Numbered from the stretch's first letter, positions 20,923 to 32,404 are shown. The stretch is DNA of 64,000 nucleotides from Arcuatula senhousia (GCA_963971305.1 OZ020307.1:10801501-10865500); one strand, 5' to 3'. A program made the numbers and translations. Notes: a model not told the origin generated them from the letters alone.

Positions 20923-21220
20923 TTACTAACCAATTTATGTGAAGCTAAGAAAATTTCTGACAGTTAGACTCATGTCTAAAACAATTGTTATTGTCAAGTA
21001 AATATTTCTATCCATTTTAGGTACTAGTAGCTGTCAGCTATAAGGTTAACTTATATAAAGGTTTTACAGGAGACGTCACTTGGTGTAAATTCTAAACTAA
21101 CTACACGCTCACGTAAAAATGTTTTGGCACGATAAATTCAATCATTTCAGTTGGAAAACCAAATACAAAACATTACATAAAAACGTTTACTATTTCTTGA
21201 ACGACAAACCTTATTCCGTT

Positions 21221-21353
21221 TTAAAGCCTTGTCGAAGCCAGTGGTTTTATATGATTTTCAATTTCTTCTATATACTTCTCTAGATAGGTTTTCCAGTAAG
21301 GATCTTCACACGATCTATATGCCGGTACACCTATCGTATACATTTGTACTCAT
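21221..21353 (-). CDS. Possible terminal exon or gene fragment, about 43 codons
   Basis: After a polypyrimidine tract ending CCCATGAG on the minus strand, one frame reads YTIGVPAYRSCEDPYWKTYL and then EKYIEEIENHIKPLASTRL, ending with TAA at 21223-21221. The tract and AG resemble an acceptor. No upstream exon was found. It may belong with 20587-20922, but this frame ends before reaching it. Confidence 0.2.
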
Positions 21354-22485
21354 GGGAAAAAAAAAACGTTACATCCCGAAAATTAATGCCAATCAGCTAG
21401 AAACATTAATCTTTTTTTGTCATTTACTTATTTTTTTCTCAAAAAAAACCCCAGATCCTTACCGAAGTTTATCATAGAAAATTTGTTGAAAATGGTGAAA
21501 AAAAGAAGCCACCATTTTGATTTTCTTAAAAACCAATGAATTTGAAAATTTGTATCCAAGATTTAATCTTTTTGTCCAAAAAGTCATATTTAATGTTCCG
21601 TTTTGTATTGAAATGAAAGAAAAACACAAAAGTTTAAACACCCTTTGTCTTAAACATTTTTCAGAAAGTTGATATGGTCAGGCGGGGAGTGTGAATGTTA
21701 ATTCGAAGAAATGATTTCAAAGACAACTTTTTTCCTTTCCTATTGTCCGTAGTATTGGGTAGATTCAGAACAAAAAAATTATTATGATACAAAAGTTTTT
21801 CCGGTTAGTGGGGATTTCAAGGTATTCGACCGCAACCGGAAGTGGTTATTAAATCTACAAGAATTCATTAAATTCTCAAATTCACTCACCCCTGATCTCA
21901 GAAAAAAATGATTAAAAGGTACCCTGATTTTCTTCTTAGTCATTCCACATTTTTACAGGTTACGAATTAACCAGAATTGTGAATTTGGATATTCACGTTT
22001 TCATCTTTGAATGTCTAATGCTTAGAATTGATGTCATTCCAAATTCCCGATTTTTCTTTTTCGGATAACATTCAGCCATTTCTTTTAATTTCTGTCAATA
22101 ATAATGTAGTTTTTTACTGTTTTACAAATTTCCTTAAATATTAAATATTAAATATTAAAACATGTAACATTTCTTTTGTCCATGAGTATATATATGGATA
22201 TACACATATTCATTACAGGTGAAAACCTATGTTATATCACAGTAAAGTTTTGTGTTCATTAGAAAACCCTTCTACAACAAAAAATAATATCATTTTCAAT
22301 ACATGTACATGTATATTGACAATACTACGGTAATAGCAAAACGTAGAAATGTATGTGATAAATTTCAAGTTGAGTTGTTGGTAAACATTTCCAGATTCAA
22401 GGGAAGCAGCATATTGTAAATTGAGATGAATGGAAATAGTGTGAAATGATTGTAAAATATTTTATATGTTTTAATTTAAATTTGT
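21354..22485. other. Intergenic, nothing recognised
   Basis: AT-rich, short frames, a triple TTAAATA repeat near 22135-22157. No gene evidence on either strand. Confidence 0.4.
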
Positions 22486-22489
22486 CAAA

Positions 22490-22690
22490 CCTAAGGATCT
22501 TCCTAACCCAGACATAGGTTAATCCAAGTCATAATTTGTTTCCTAATTGTACATTTTGGCAACATTATTCTTTGCTCTTCATATTCAAATATGGTGTTTG
22601 GCCATTTTAATTTTTGAGTAGAGCGTCTCTGAATAGACGAAACGCGCGTCAGACATAGGAAAATTGTTTGGAAGTTTTTATTTTTATTAT
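22490..22690 (+). mobile_element. Fragment of a Penelope-type repeat with a degenerate hammerhead ribozyme
   Basis: 22621-22650 reads GAGCGTCTCTGAATAGACGA then AACGCGCGTC. This resembles the hammerhead cores of Penelope-like elements, in which CTGATGAG, a stem II and CGAAAC precede a very short stem III and the GTC cleavage triplet. Here GACGAAAC and GCGCGTC are kept. CTGANGA has become CTGAATA and stem II is shortened, so the ribozyme should be inactive. The flanking sequence gives a general impression of a mussel repeat. Confidence 0.45.
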
Positions 22691-24718
22691 TTCAAAACGT
22701 TGCCATGCAATGAATATTTATTCTATTTAATTATTATCTTGTTATACATTTTATATACAAAATAAGTAAATGGTATATTTTTTTTAAATTACCCTCTGCT
22801 ATGACTTCTCAAGACATGATGTATGTTATAAGTGACTAGTCGTCCAGAATATAAAAAACGACTACAACAAACGATACTCTCGCCCAAGACTCGGGACGAT
22901 TACTTTCGTTTTACATGTACATGCCTCGTCTCCCACCTAGAGGTTCAGGTCAGAATTCGAAAAACTATAACTTTGTTAATTCATGTTGTATTATCATGGA
23001 TTTGATTTCGAAAATAAGACTTTTTCTAAGCTAAACAAAAATGTGATGGAAAAAAAAATTGAAGACAATTGTAAATGACATACATTTACCATAAATATAG
23101 TATACGATAGTATATTCCATGTATATTATAGCTATGCATTTACATTCACAATATATGAGTCTTTAAAAATCTAAGTGAGTGAGAGATTTTCAGAAACCAA
23201 ATCTTTTCCACAAAGATCGTATTATATGTATTAGCCCTTAACTTACGACAAGATTTGTGTCTTACTTAAGACACGACCTTTGGATTTGGCAAATCACGAT
23301 TCTTTATCCATCTCTAATTGATGGTCTTTAATGCATCAGCTTTAACTGCTAGACCGTATTTGATGGTTTTTGAATTCAGATTCTGCATTTTGCCTTGAGC
23401 CTTGTTTTATTTATTACTATTATTTTCATCAACAGTTTTTATTACCGAATTTAAAAGCAACAGTTAGATTACTAAATACAAAAACCATTAAAATCACTAA
23501 AATGGCAAGACAATTGGAGACAAAACTGATTTACTATAATTTTGACTGCTCTCCCAACAGATGTTTAACATAGTATTGGGATCGATATCGGAACGACTCC
23601 GCATCTCTGATTATGTATTTTGCAGTTATGTTATAATTATTGCCCAAGAAAAACATCATTAGATAAGATGAAGAATATTGGTATCGTTTAGGAGTTAATT
23701 ACAATTTATTTAACAAATTTTACAGGTCACCAGGAAGTATCGGATTGTTATTGAACTTCGGCGTGATTTTAATTGATTTTGACACTATTAAGAAAAGTGG
23801 CTACAATTTAGAGAGGCTTTCACATTCAATGAAATCTTAACTAAACGGCAAGATATTAGTTATTTGTCTGATCTAGGATCTAGTTGTTCCATTTTATCTG
23901 AATGCTTAAATTGGAAATATATCCTACAAGAAAAATACTGAGCAAAACGAGTAAGTACAAGCAAAGTTTTTATTTTAAAAACGAATTGTCGTCAGAAAAA
24001 AATAATATACTTACATATATAACAATATCATGATAACGTTAATAATTGTCATCATTTTTATGTATTTCTTTTTTTGCATAAAATTTAGAAAACAGGTTAA
24101 ACTTTTAATTGTTCAACATTTATAATACAATCAACTTATGAACATAATCAATATCATGTAAATGTTTTTTTTTTTCTTTTTGATTATATTTTATGATAAA
24201 TAATCCAATAATTATTTTCTAAAACATTCTCTCTTTAAATATTTCATTTTCTAAAAAGTAGTTAGAAAAGAGAAGTCAGAAATTGAAAATTTAACTTGTA
24301 AAGAGGGGGCCTTTGTTTTTGTTTCTTAAACGATATTTTGAACTGATTTCTGATGAAAAAATATTTTGACAACAGTGGTTTAGAAAAAAAATCTTATGTA
24401 GGATTTCTGCCATATGAAAAATTATAATAATGAAAAAAAATGTCCATGGAAAATAAATATTTATTTCGGAGAGAACAAATTCTGAACACAACAAAAAACC
24501 AAGCCCCCTTTCGACCCTAAACATATAACAATGTGAGCCGCAAAATCGCGACTGTTACACGTTATATTAGTCAAGTAAAATTTTTTATGAAATAAGCATA
24601 TATTTATAGTAAAAGGCCATTAAAAAGAACATATTTGAGAAATTTTCGGAAAACCAATGAAATGCCTAAAAACTGCAATATTGTAAGGTTGAATATACTA
24701 CGTTAAAGAGTTTTTATT
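22691..24718. other. Intergenic, no gene recognised
   Basis: AT-rich. Contains the perfect small palindrome GTGTCTTACTTAAGACAC near 23257. A segment with good splice-like borders (TTTTACAG at 23725, ACGA|GTAAGT near 23951) has no long frame; at most it could be a non-coding exon. Confidence 0.35.
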
Positions 24719-24721
24719 TCC

Positions 24722-25085
24722 ATGCTGTTCCGTTAGGGGCCCGACTGGCGATTGCACACAGCGAGCCTAGCTAGGCTTATGTGGCGACTTATGGTCTTGG
24801 GATTCTGGCATCGAGTCTATAGACTAAGGTGTCTACCATACGTGGAGGAAAAGGGTGACCCTAGTTCGCAGTGGTTGTCAAGTTTGTTATACGGATAGCC
24901 TGTTCACCGATCATATTGGACCAACATTTGATGAGTGCCACCTTTCCCCTTTTCAGTGGTCTCGTAAATCTACTGTTTCTCTATCTCCCATCCATCCCAC
25001 ATTTTTCATTATTTCATGTTCTTTATATTCATTGCCTAGAGTGTTGTTTGGGCATTAAACACCAATTCACCCGCTCTTTTTAACA
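24722..25085 (+). mobile_element. SINE, diverged copy
   Basis: Follows the order of the full copy at 28440: GGGGCCCGACTGGCGAT, GGCGACTTATGGTCTTGGGA, GGTTGTCAAG, GTGCCACC, TTTCATGTTC and a terminal TTAAACACCAATTCACCCGC. An internal part after the GTGCCACC region is missing. Confidence 0.65.
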
Positions 25086-25496
25086 ATTTTGTTTTTTTAT
25101 GCAGATCAAGTTCCAGGGTTAAAATATTTGTATATTAATCATATAAATTGGAAAAATATATATTATAATGAACAATATAGCTTTATTATTGACAAAGTAT
25201 CATATTTTTCCTCTAAAGGATTGTTAATAGCCGTCACAGATGCACCGTTTGTCTGATCATGATTTTACGGTGTATACATTATAACAATCTGAACTTCTAT
25301 AAACTGACAAACATATGATATCTAATTTTCTGTCTGATGTTTGTTCTGGCGTTAGTCTCCTAGTTATAGGTCTAAAGCATTTGTTTTCTCTCTGATATAA
25401 TCACATATATTTACTTAATAGTACAGCCGTTGATACAAATCAATGACTAACGATATCATTGTCTACCCATGTTTATAGAAAATCCATCATACACCC
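25086..25496. other. Intergenic, nothing recognised
   Basis: AT-rich spacer without a gene signal. Confidence 0.4.
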
Positions 25497-25735
25497 TAGA
25501 AAACCGTAACGCACCCTTGAAATAATTGGAATCCATAACGTACCCCCAAAATCCATAACATACCCCTAAAATCCATAACATACCCCTAAAATCCATAACA
25601 TACCCCTAAAATCCATAACATACCCCTAAAATCCATAACATACCCTAAAATCCATAACATACCCCTAAAATCCATAACATACCCCTAAAATCCATAACAT
25701 ACCCTAAAACCATAACATACCCTAGTCCTATTACA
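25497..25735. repeat. Minisatellite, 20-bp unit CATAACATACCCCTAAAATC
   Basis: About eleven head-to-tail units. The central ones are nearly identical, with one-base losses in the C run (CCCT for CCCCT). Units at both edges are more diverged (CCGTAACGCACCCTTGAAAT at the left), as expected if the array grew from its middle. Confidence 0.9.
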
Positions 25736-26372
25736 AACCGGTACGAAGTCGTATGTTTATATAGGACTATAACATACCCCAACAACCACTTGATACATCA
25801 TAAATTTAGAAAATTAACATGCTCAATTTTAAAGAAAAGTTAAAATGTAAACTCAAAAATATTTTTTCGAGTTAAATAACATACTTGTTATATTTTTCGA
25901 GTTGCACATGGATGCAACACTAGCGATAATATGCATTTAACAGAAAAAAGTTTCTACATGTTCTTCTAAGAAAATAATAATAAAACATTTCTATAGTGTG
26001 CTTTTAGAATTTTATAATGCTAGATTTTGCTGTTTATATTATCAACAACAATATTTAAGCAGAATTCCACAATTATCTAACACTATTTTACTTGGGATTA
26101 AACGTAGAGGAACTCTCTTGTTTGCATAAAGAATTATGTTTGGACATTTAACTGAAGAGAGAAATTGCTTTCAGCTTCCTTAACAAAATAATCACTTAAA
26201 AGATAAAAAAGACGACTAATCCTATCGGACGAGCCTGCACGATAGAGTTCTAAGTGAACCCATCTCTCAAAGGAGTATTATATAGTAGGTTTATCGTAAC
26301 ATTAAATTATACTTTTTGAAATGATAAGATAATGCGCAATTACATAAAGCTGATTTAGGTTGATGGAATGAC
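25736..26372. other. Intergenic, nothing recognised
   Basis: AT-rich. TATTTTTTCGAGTTAAATAA and TATTTTTCGAGTTGCAC (near 25860-25905) form a short direct repeat. Confidence 0.35.
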
Positions 26373-26850
26373 TGAGTGTGAGTGAGTGAGTTGGCGTTTA
26401 CACCTTAGCAACACTTTATAGGTTATATAAGGGCGATAAGGATGAAAAAAATGATAAAATTAACATGAACAAGGATGAAAAATATGGGGAGTGTGAGGGG
26501 AAAGGAAAGAATAGAAAATTCTAAAGACCACTGGAAAAGGGACCGATAGGCAAGGGCGTAGAAAAAAACCCTTATACGTATTGATGCACCATTTGGCAAT
26601 TCACAAAGGAATATTTCATGTACATTATGCTTGACACGTGTTACTCCTGTTGGTTCACTATGGTTAGGATATGGTCAGCGGTACGGCTTTCCGTATTATA
26701 ACCTGACAACCCGCAGACGAAGTTCATCCTATTCAGCTACCTAGTACACGCCTTGATCGCTCTGTGGGATTCTAAGAATTTCAATGCCTCGTATGACAAC
26801 CTGAACTCTGCTGCTGACCTGCCTGGTCCCGCACAGGGTGAATACTGGCT
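26373..26850 (-). mobile_element. SINE, minus-strand copy
   Basis: Starts on the plus strand with the reversed tail GAGTGTGAGTGAGTGAGTTG followed by GCGTTTACACC. It contains AAGACCACTGGAAAAGGG (reverse of the CCCTTTTCC.GTGGTCTT block) and CAGCGGTACGGCTTTCCGTA, and ends at CCTGGTCCCGCACAGGG, the reversed 5' end. Essentially full length. Confidence 0.7.
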
Positions 26851-27366
26851 GATTTTCATTGAATATGTTTAAATAGGCGTTATTTTATGGACATTGTGTC
26901 GTGTACACTTATTCCAAAATCTCTTTATTATGTAGATCTACAAATGATCTGATATAATTCTATAAGTTTTCCAATACGCAATAACAGATATACGGACCAG
27001 ACGTACACGTATAACTGCAATGCATGACCCGTGATAGCACAAACCATTTTTTAATGATAAATAGTTTTATGAAAAGAAAGTAGGGGGTTGCTAGGCGAAA
27101 CAAAATATGCATTTTTGCTTCGGAACAAAAGGTCAACACAATGTCGCCACAGGGATTCTTAATTTTATCCCTTCTCCAGCCCATCGAATATGAAATGTAA
27201 ATCTTAAATTGCGTTTTAATTGTTCCAGGATGTTTGTGGTCATCTATTTGGTATTTCCCCTTGTGGTGTCTATCTCTATGCAGTTTTCGTAATGTTACCA
27301 TTTGGAATTGTAAAGACATGGCTAAGCCGTTTTGTTTAACTTGTTAGATAGTGAAGATGAACACAG
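26851..27366. other. Spacer, possibly the decayed continuation of the LINE that follows
   Basis: A minus-strand frame (27319-26960) exists but shows no motif I recognise. Confidence 0.3.
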
Positions 27367-28135
27367 TCAATTTGAGTAGGTTGATATTTGATATTGTGCT
27401 ATCAGTAGTGTAGTATTGTTTCCTTTTTGGATTTTTTGTGAAATATTGGTGATCCTCTTCAGTTTAGATCGTAATCTGGCTATAAGATAGTGATGGTCAC
27501 TGTTTACATCAGCTCCTTTATATGGTCTAATGTGTAGAAGAGTTATTTTCACTTTTAATTGACAATGACATGGTTCTTATCGCGGTTGTTTAAGAAGTTC
27601 CATGTTATTTTGTATGTTTTTGTACTTGAGCAAGGTGCCTCCAACTACCAAACCGTTTGCGAAACCAAGATTGGCTACTATTTGTCGTTGCATATCATTC
27701 TCTGTCCATATATGGTTCAAACTTGCTGTTGTCATAACCAACTCTGGCATTTCGATGAGGGGTTTGTTAATCTGCGTTTGTAAGGTTCAATAATATGAAT
27801 CGTTTACATCATCCCAGTAACATTGGATTATTGTGCGCTTTGCGTATGTGGAATCTATGCTAGTTTTTATAAGTCTTTCTTTATTTGCTATAATTTCAGA
27901 AGACATCTGACAATTTCTTTGCTCACGATTAATCGTATTCATTCTCTGTGTTAGTCATAAGCTTTTCCAGAGTAAATGATGGTATGACAGGTCGAAACCA
28001 TTTTTCCTGAAATAGTCCATCTACATTCACTCATTCCCATGATGACATTGTTGTATATTTCATATTTCCATTTATTGAGTTGAGCTGTTTTTGATGCCTG
28101 ATACATCGTTCTAACATTCGTACAAATCTTGAATG
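27367..28135 (-). pseudogene. RTE-like LINE endonuclease fragment 1, decayed
   Basis: The minus strand gives NVRTMYQASKTAQLNKWKYE, MGMSECRWTISGK and HTIIYSG (28130-27960). After a broken middle come HKVTW-like residues near 27600 and IRPYKGADVNSDHHYL (27530-27470). These are the ordered motifs of the APE endonuclease of RTE/craniofacial-2-like LINEs: WNVRTM, the Glu of SE.RW, and the terminal SDHH. Several stops make it non-functional. Confidence 0.65.
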
Positions 28136-28242
28136 TAAGAGGAATTAAAGTAAGCTCGTTGATTGGTTTCCATTTTAAAGACATCTGGAACTTTCTTCAT
28201 TCATAATAAGTCCAACTCTTTCTCTATGATGGTCATTAGTTC

Positions 28243-28398
28243 TTCCAGAATAGATGATGGTATGACCACTCGAGTCCAGAATAGATGATGGTATGACCAC
28301 TCGAGTCCAGAATAGATGATGGTATGACCACTCGAGTCCAGAATAGATGATGGTATGACCACTCGAGTCCAGAATAGATGATGGTATGACCACTCGAG
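28243..28398. repeat. Minisatellite, 31-bp unit, five copies
   Basis: Five nearly perfect units containing GATGATGGTATGACCACTCG and AGTCCAGAATA. On the minus strand the unit encodes SGHTIIYSG of the LINE endonuclease; because 31 is not a multiple of three the frame rotates from unit to unit. A single diverged version occurs in the other endonuclease fragment (27962-27995). Confidence 0.9.
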
Positions 28399-28439
28399 AA
28401 ATCGGCACTGTTTCTATCCATCAGCTTCCAATAGTTTTG

Positions 28440-28926
28440 GTCCCGTGCGGGGCCCGGATGGCGAATAGGCCCGCAGCAGAGCCTAGCTTGTCGTAAGAGG
28501 CGACTAAGGGTCTTGGGATTCTGACGTCGGGTCAGTGCTCAGCCCACAGAGCAACCAAGTGTGTACCCTAGGTGGCTGAATAGGGTGGCACTCGTCCGCG
28601 GGGGTTGTCAGGTCAATAATACGGAAACCCTGACCGCCGACCATAGTGGGCCAACGTGTGTGGAGAGTGCCACGCTTCATGCACGTAAAAGACCCCTGTG
28701 TGGACCGTCAAGTAGTGCACAACATAGGCTAAATTTTTCGCCCCTACCCATCTCTCCCCTTTTCCTGTGGTTCTTCAAAATTTACAGTTCCTTTGTGTCC
28801 CACCCCACACCCATATTTCATTTATCATCATCATTTCATGTTCATTTGATCACCCTTTTCATGTTCATCGCCTGTAAATAACCTATATAGCGTTGCACGG
28901 GCGTAAAACACCAACTCATTCATTCA
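28440..28926 (+). mobile_element. SINE, complete copy with 14-bp target-site duplication
   Basis: TTCCAATAGTTTTG occurs perfectly on both sides (28426-28439 and 28927-28940), a clear target-site duplication. The element starts GTCCCGTGCGGGGCCCGG, contains GCTTGTCGTAAGAGGCGACT and GGTGGCTGAATAGGGTGGC, and ends GGGCGTAAAACACCAACTCA with a short (CATT)n tail. A TSD with a simple-repeat tail indicates LINE-driven retrotransposition. The CTTGTCGTAAGAGGCGACT and GGCGTAAAAC...CTCA blocks are, from memory, shared with SINEs of other molluscs. I see no clear A/B-box pair. At 487 bp it is the reference copy for the others here. Confidence 0.85.
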
Positions 28927-29045
28927 TTCCAATAGTTTTGTTTATCTATCCATCTCTTTGATGACTTGACCTGGTTTTTGTACAAGTCCATTCTTCTAAC
29001 ATTCCATGTACCAATCTTCACAGATGTTTTGGGTCCATGAGATTA

Positions 29046-30435
29046 CGGTTTCTGGATAAGCCCCCCCCCCGCATTTGGTTTACTTCATTGCTCAAGTTAG
29101 AGCATCCCGTTTTCTCAAGGTTTCGACCTGTTTATGAATTGATTTCCGTAGTTTTTCACAATATGAGAAATTAGTCTCATGCACAACAATGAGTATCGGG
29201 GTTTTGTGGTCTAGGTTCCCATCCGATAAATCGGTTGACTTCGAGGGCTGACAAGTCAAGATCTACCTGGTTTGTGTTTTTTACCTGGATGAATTATCAA
29301 CCAAAGTAAACGATTCTCATCTAGGCTATTATTAACCCATAACTAAAGCAAATATGATGAGTGCTATAGGCCATGTCCATACGACGGTATGTCTACACAC
29401 TGCATTCATAGGCATTGCTACGTGTATCAAAATAAAGAAGTCTCAAAACAACCACTTTACAATGGTTTACAAAGAAATCCCAAAACTACCACTTTCAATG
29501 GTTTTAAGTTAGTACAGGGAATCCAATATGCCAGTGAAGTACACTGATATTTAGTCTTAAGCAATCTATTGTCACAGATGATTTGAAAAACTAGGCTTAA
29601 TTATAGAGGCGATATCTACAGGAAATTGAGAAGTAATGATTTATTATAGGGGTTACCATATAAGCGTGGTCTGTAAAGTTGTCTGATGAACTAGTCATGG
29701 GATTTGTGATACCAAATGGCATATAACACACATTACTTCGATGCGACTTTAATGGTCTCGAATTTATTATAAAGGTAACCATAATAGCATGGTATGTAAA
29801 GGTTGTCTGATCAATGGATTCAGAATACCAAAAAGCTCACATTACTACACTGTGCATTACTACGATATAACATTTATGGTCTTGGTTTATATAACGCACA
29901 AAATATGTTATACTAAGTATTTTATTTTGTCAACTTATATTTTTTTCAACTGCAGTTTTATGTCGAAACTAATAAATATTGGGTGGTTTGTTTCTGTAAT
30001 AATTTTTTATGTCTACAGGTTTTGTCTTTGTCTTTTCTGGTTTATGACATTCGTTTGCGCCGTTGGTATATCTTTGCTTCTTGCATAATGATTGAAAAGC
30101 CACTTGAACGGCACAACGTTACTGTTCCAAGCCAAAATTCAACTTTTCAAAAACGGTCCCCCCTTACTATATACTGAAATATTCAATCTTCTATTATTTT
30201 TTGAGAAAAAATATGTCAGAGATAGTTTATTTATATACTAAAATTAGAAAGCGATTCGTACCGTAATTTCAGCTTTTACTATTATTCTAATCAAATTATT
30301 TCGAAGTGGAAATACTTTTATAAAACATGAGCAAGTATCCCTAAAAGGTCTATGTAAGACACATTTAAGTGCAAAAAGGAAGGATGACTATGGTTGGACA
30401 ATTAAGCCTCCTACATGGGGATCCTATGGGTCCTA
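29046..30435. other. Intergenic with short duplications and a repeat piece
   Basis: 29640-29765 and 29764-29890 are a diverged tandem duplication of about 124 bp (TTATTATA..GGTNACCAT, GTAAAG.TTGTCTGAT, ATACCAAA, TGGTCT). AACNACCACTTT.CAATGGTTT recurs at 29442 and 29476. 29945-30090 (+) is a 3'-UTR piece of the reverse-transcriptase family (GTTTTGTCTTTGTCTTTTC, TATGACATTCG). Confidence 0.5.
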
Positions 30436-30448
30436 CTTTTATCGAGAT

Positions 30449-31186
30449 TTGCAACAGGGTTCATTGACGTTCGATGAACGTGTCATATTTTCCCAACACG
30501 GTGCACCATTATGGTTTGCGGTCAGTTTGTTTTACATTGAAGCCTGACGACCCGGGTATTCATTCCGCAGGGCTGCCCCATTCAACCACCTGGGACACAC
30601 GTCCCAGTCCCTTTGTGGATAAAGCGGCGGCACTTGATGTCAATAGACGATAAAGAGATGTGGAATAAGTGTACGCGATTCAACCAACATTAACATATTA
30701 AGAAACGGCAATTTAAAAATTCACAATTGAAACAGCCAGTAGTGTTAAACATGACAAGAGGTCGCTGCTCGTCGTCTTGGATTGGCCTGAGACTAATAAT
30801 ACAACACATAAGATTCAAACAAATCCCTAAATTATCAACGAGAGACCCATATCTGGACATAGAACAAAAACAGATAGTTGACAAAGACAAACAAAAGCTT
30901 TGGCAAGGATTCCTGGCTTAGGACAGGCACATATAAAATGTTTTTGTGATGATTTTATGTCTACCGGTTTTGTCTTTGTCTTTTCGGGTTTATGACATTC
31001 GATTGCGCTGTTGCTATATCTTTTCGTCTTACATAATGATTGAAAATCCACTTGCACGGCACAACGTTGCTGCTCGTCGTCTTGCATTGGCCCAAGACTA
31101 AAAATACAAATCTGACCGCATACCATAATGGTGCACCATGTTGGGAAAAAATGACACGTTTCTCGAAGGTCAGAGAACCCTGTGTT
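30449..31186. mobile_element. Element with 80-bp inverted ends, about 0.74 kb, disrupted
   Basis: 30449-30528 and 31109-31186 are inverted copies at about 85% identity (CCCAACACGGTGCACCATTA against TAATGGTGCACCATGTTGGG). Inside, GCTGCTCGTCGTCTTG.ATTGG is directly repeated at 30761 and 31069. A minus-strand SINE piece (about 30530-30620) and an RT-family 3'-UTR piece (30935-31045) sit within it. Confidence 0.55.
30530..30620 (-). mobile_element. SINE 5'-half fragment
   Basis: GAAGCCTGACGACCCG, CCCCATTCAACCACCTGGGA and CACGTCCCAGTCCCTTTGTG are reversed counterparts of the middle and 5' parts of the complete SINE. Confidence 0.5.
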
Positions 31187-32404
31187 CAATTACCGAACTG
31201 AAATATACAATCTCAAATGTCTAAGAAGAAAAGACAAAACAAGGCTAAGACATACCAAAGAAATCGTCAAGACTTTGGTAAAAGCATTTCTCGTGAAATG
31301 ATGGGTTAACACGTTGATATCACAAAACCTCATTCTTTTTAAAATATATTAGGCGATTCGGTAAGACCTCAAAACACACCACAGTCGTGAGACACATTTG
31401 GGAAATGTGAGGTGATCATCTCTGACTGATGGGTTTTTGGGACGTCACGCCCATGGCACATAACCACCAGTATGAGCTCCTTCAGAGTATCCTTTGTTGT
31501 CGCTGGAACAGGGCCCGTCTTCCACCACGGGGAGGTACTGGTCGGAATTCTGGAAGACATGTTCATTTAAGAAAAACAGGAATATGAATCGTTTCAACTG
31601 ACAAAATTCAGAATTTATCTAACAATGGGTGATATCGAAGAAAAGAAATAAGAGTCCGCACGCGATGTATTTTCTGAAAACATTGTTTTTTTTAATTTCA
31701 GCTGCCCATGAAATTGTCTGTGCTATTCATTGGGGAAACACTTCGAATTTTTAGATGATAAAATAAATGTATTTTTACGCCAAATAATACAAGTTTAAAC
31801 TATACAACAAAAGTGAGAGTTAAAAATATCAAAGAACTCAAGGAGAGATTGTTGCTATAGTATATCTATTAAGGCATTTTTGAAATCTTCCATAAAACTT
31901 AGACAACATCCAAGGAAGTTCCATAAAAATAATACTTCCATGATAAATCTAACTTGATGTTTATCTCCTAATTTTTTTGTAATTCCATTAATTTTCTGAA
32001 GCAGTATGAAATCTCCAAGGAAACTGATAAGATAGAAGTAATTGGATTTGGAATCATTTATAACACCAGCAATAGGAAAAAATGTTATATACCAGTATGA
32101 TGCCGAGGAGAAAAGCAAAACAACTAAGTTCAAATAAAGATAATAACAAAATTACCGAACTTCAAATGTCAAAAATAGGTAATTGCATACCAGAGGAGTT
32201 GCCTGACATTGTTTAAGCCTGTCGAATGAAATAGTGGGTATAACGTTTGTCCCCTCTGCCATAGAGCTTATACGGCATTTTGTTAGTGGTTCATTAACAT
32301 TCATATACCACGTATGGCATGACTATGAATACCTATGAAATTTTAAAACAATAATTTGAAACTAAATTGCAAGTTGATTGCTAGAGTTCTTTACAAAATC
32401 TGTT
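31187..32404 (-). repeat. Intergenic with diverged copies of the reverse-transcriptase-family 3' UTR
   Basis: 31190-31340, 31370-31450 and 32135-32300 each begin with ATTACCGAACT and follow the order of 32440-32700 in diverged form (for example GAGGTGATCATCTC at 31409). A minus-strand frame at 31566-31369 has no recognisable domain and lies in this repeat. Confidence 0.45.

Larger units (their letters stand above)
28140..29045 (-). pseudogene. RTE-like LINE endonuclease fragment 2, split by a SINE and a minisatellite
   Basis: The minus strand begins with VKIGTWNVRRMDL (29025-28985) and runs through QVKSSKRWIDKQN into the SINE at 28926-28440. It continues after the SINE with an amplified HTIIYSG-coding unit (28398-28243), then RTNDHHRERVGLIMNEESS and CLKWKPINEL (28235-28145). 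It lies upstream, on the minus strand, of fragment 1, so two endonuclease starts are arranged head to tail. Confidence 0.65.

Noticed and set aside
25497..25735. CRISPR-like array
   Set aside because: Unit of 20 bp repeats without spacers, in a eukaryotic genome; it is a minisatellite.
28175..28421. Repetitive protein with SSGHTIIYSG units
   Set aside because: Translation of the 31-bp minisatellite; the frame rotates and there is no gene structure.
31369..31566. Minus-strand 65-codon frame, relatively GC-rich
   Set aside because: It lies in a dispersed repeat and adjacent frames look equally coding; no conserved motif.
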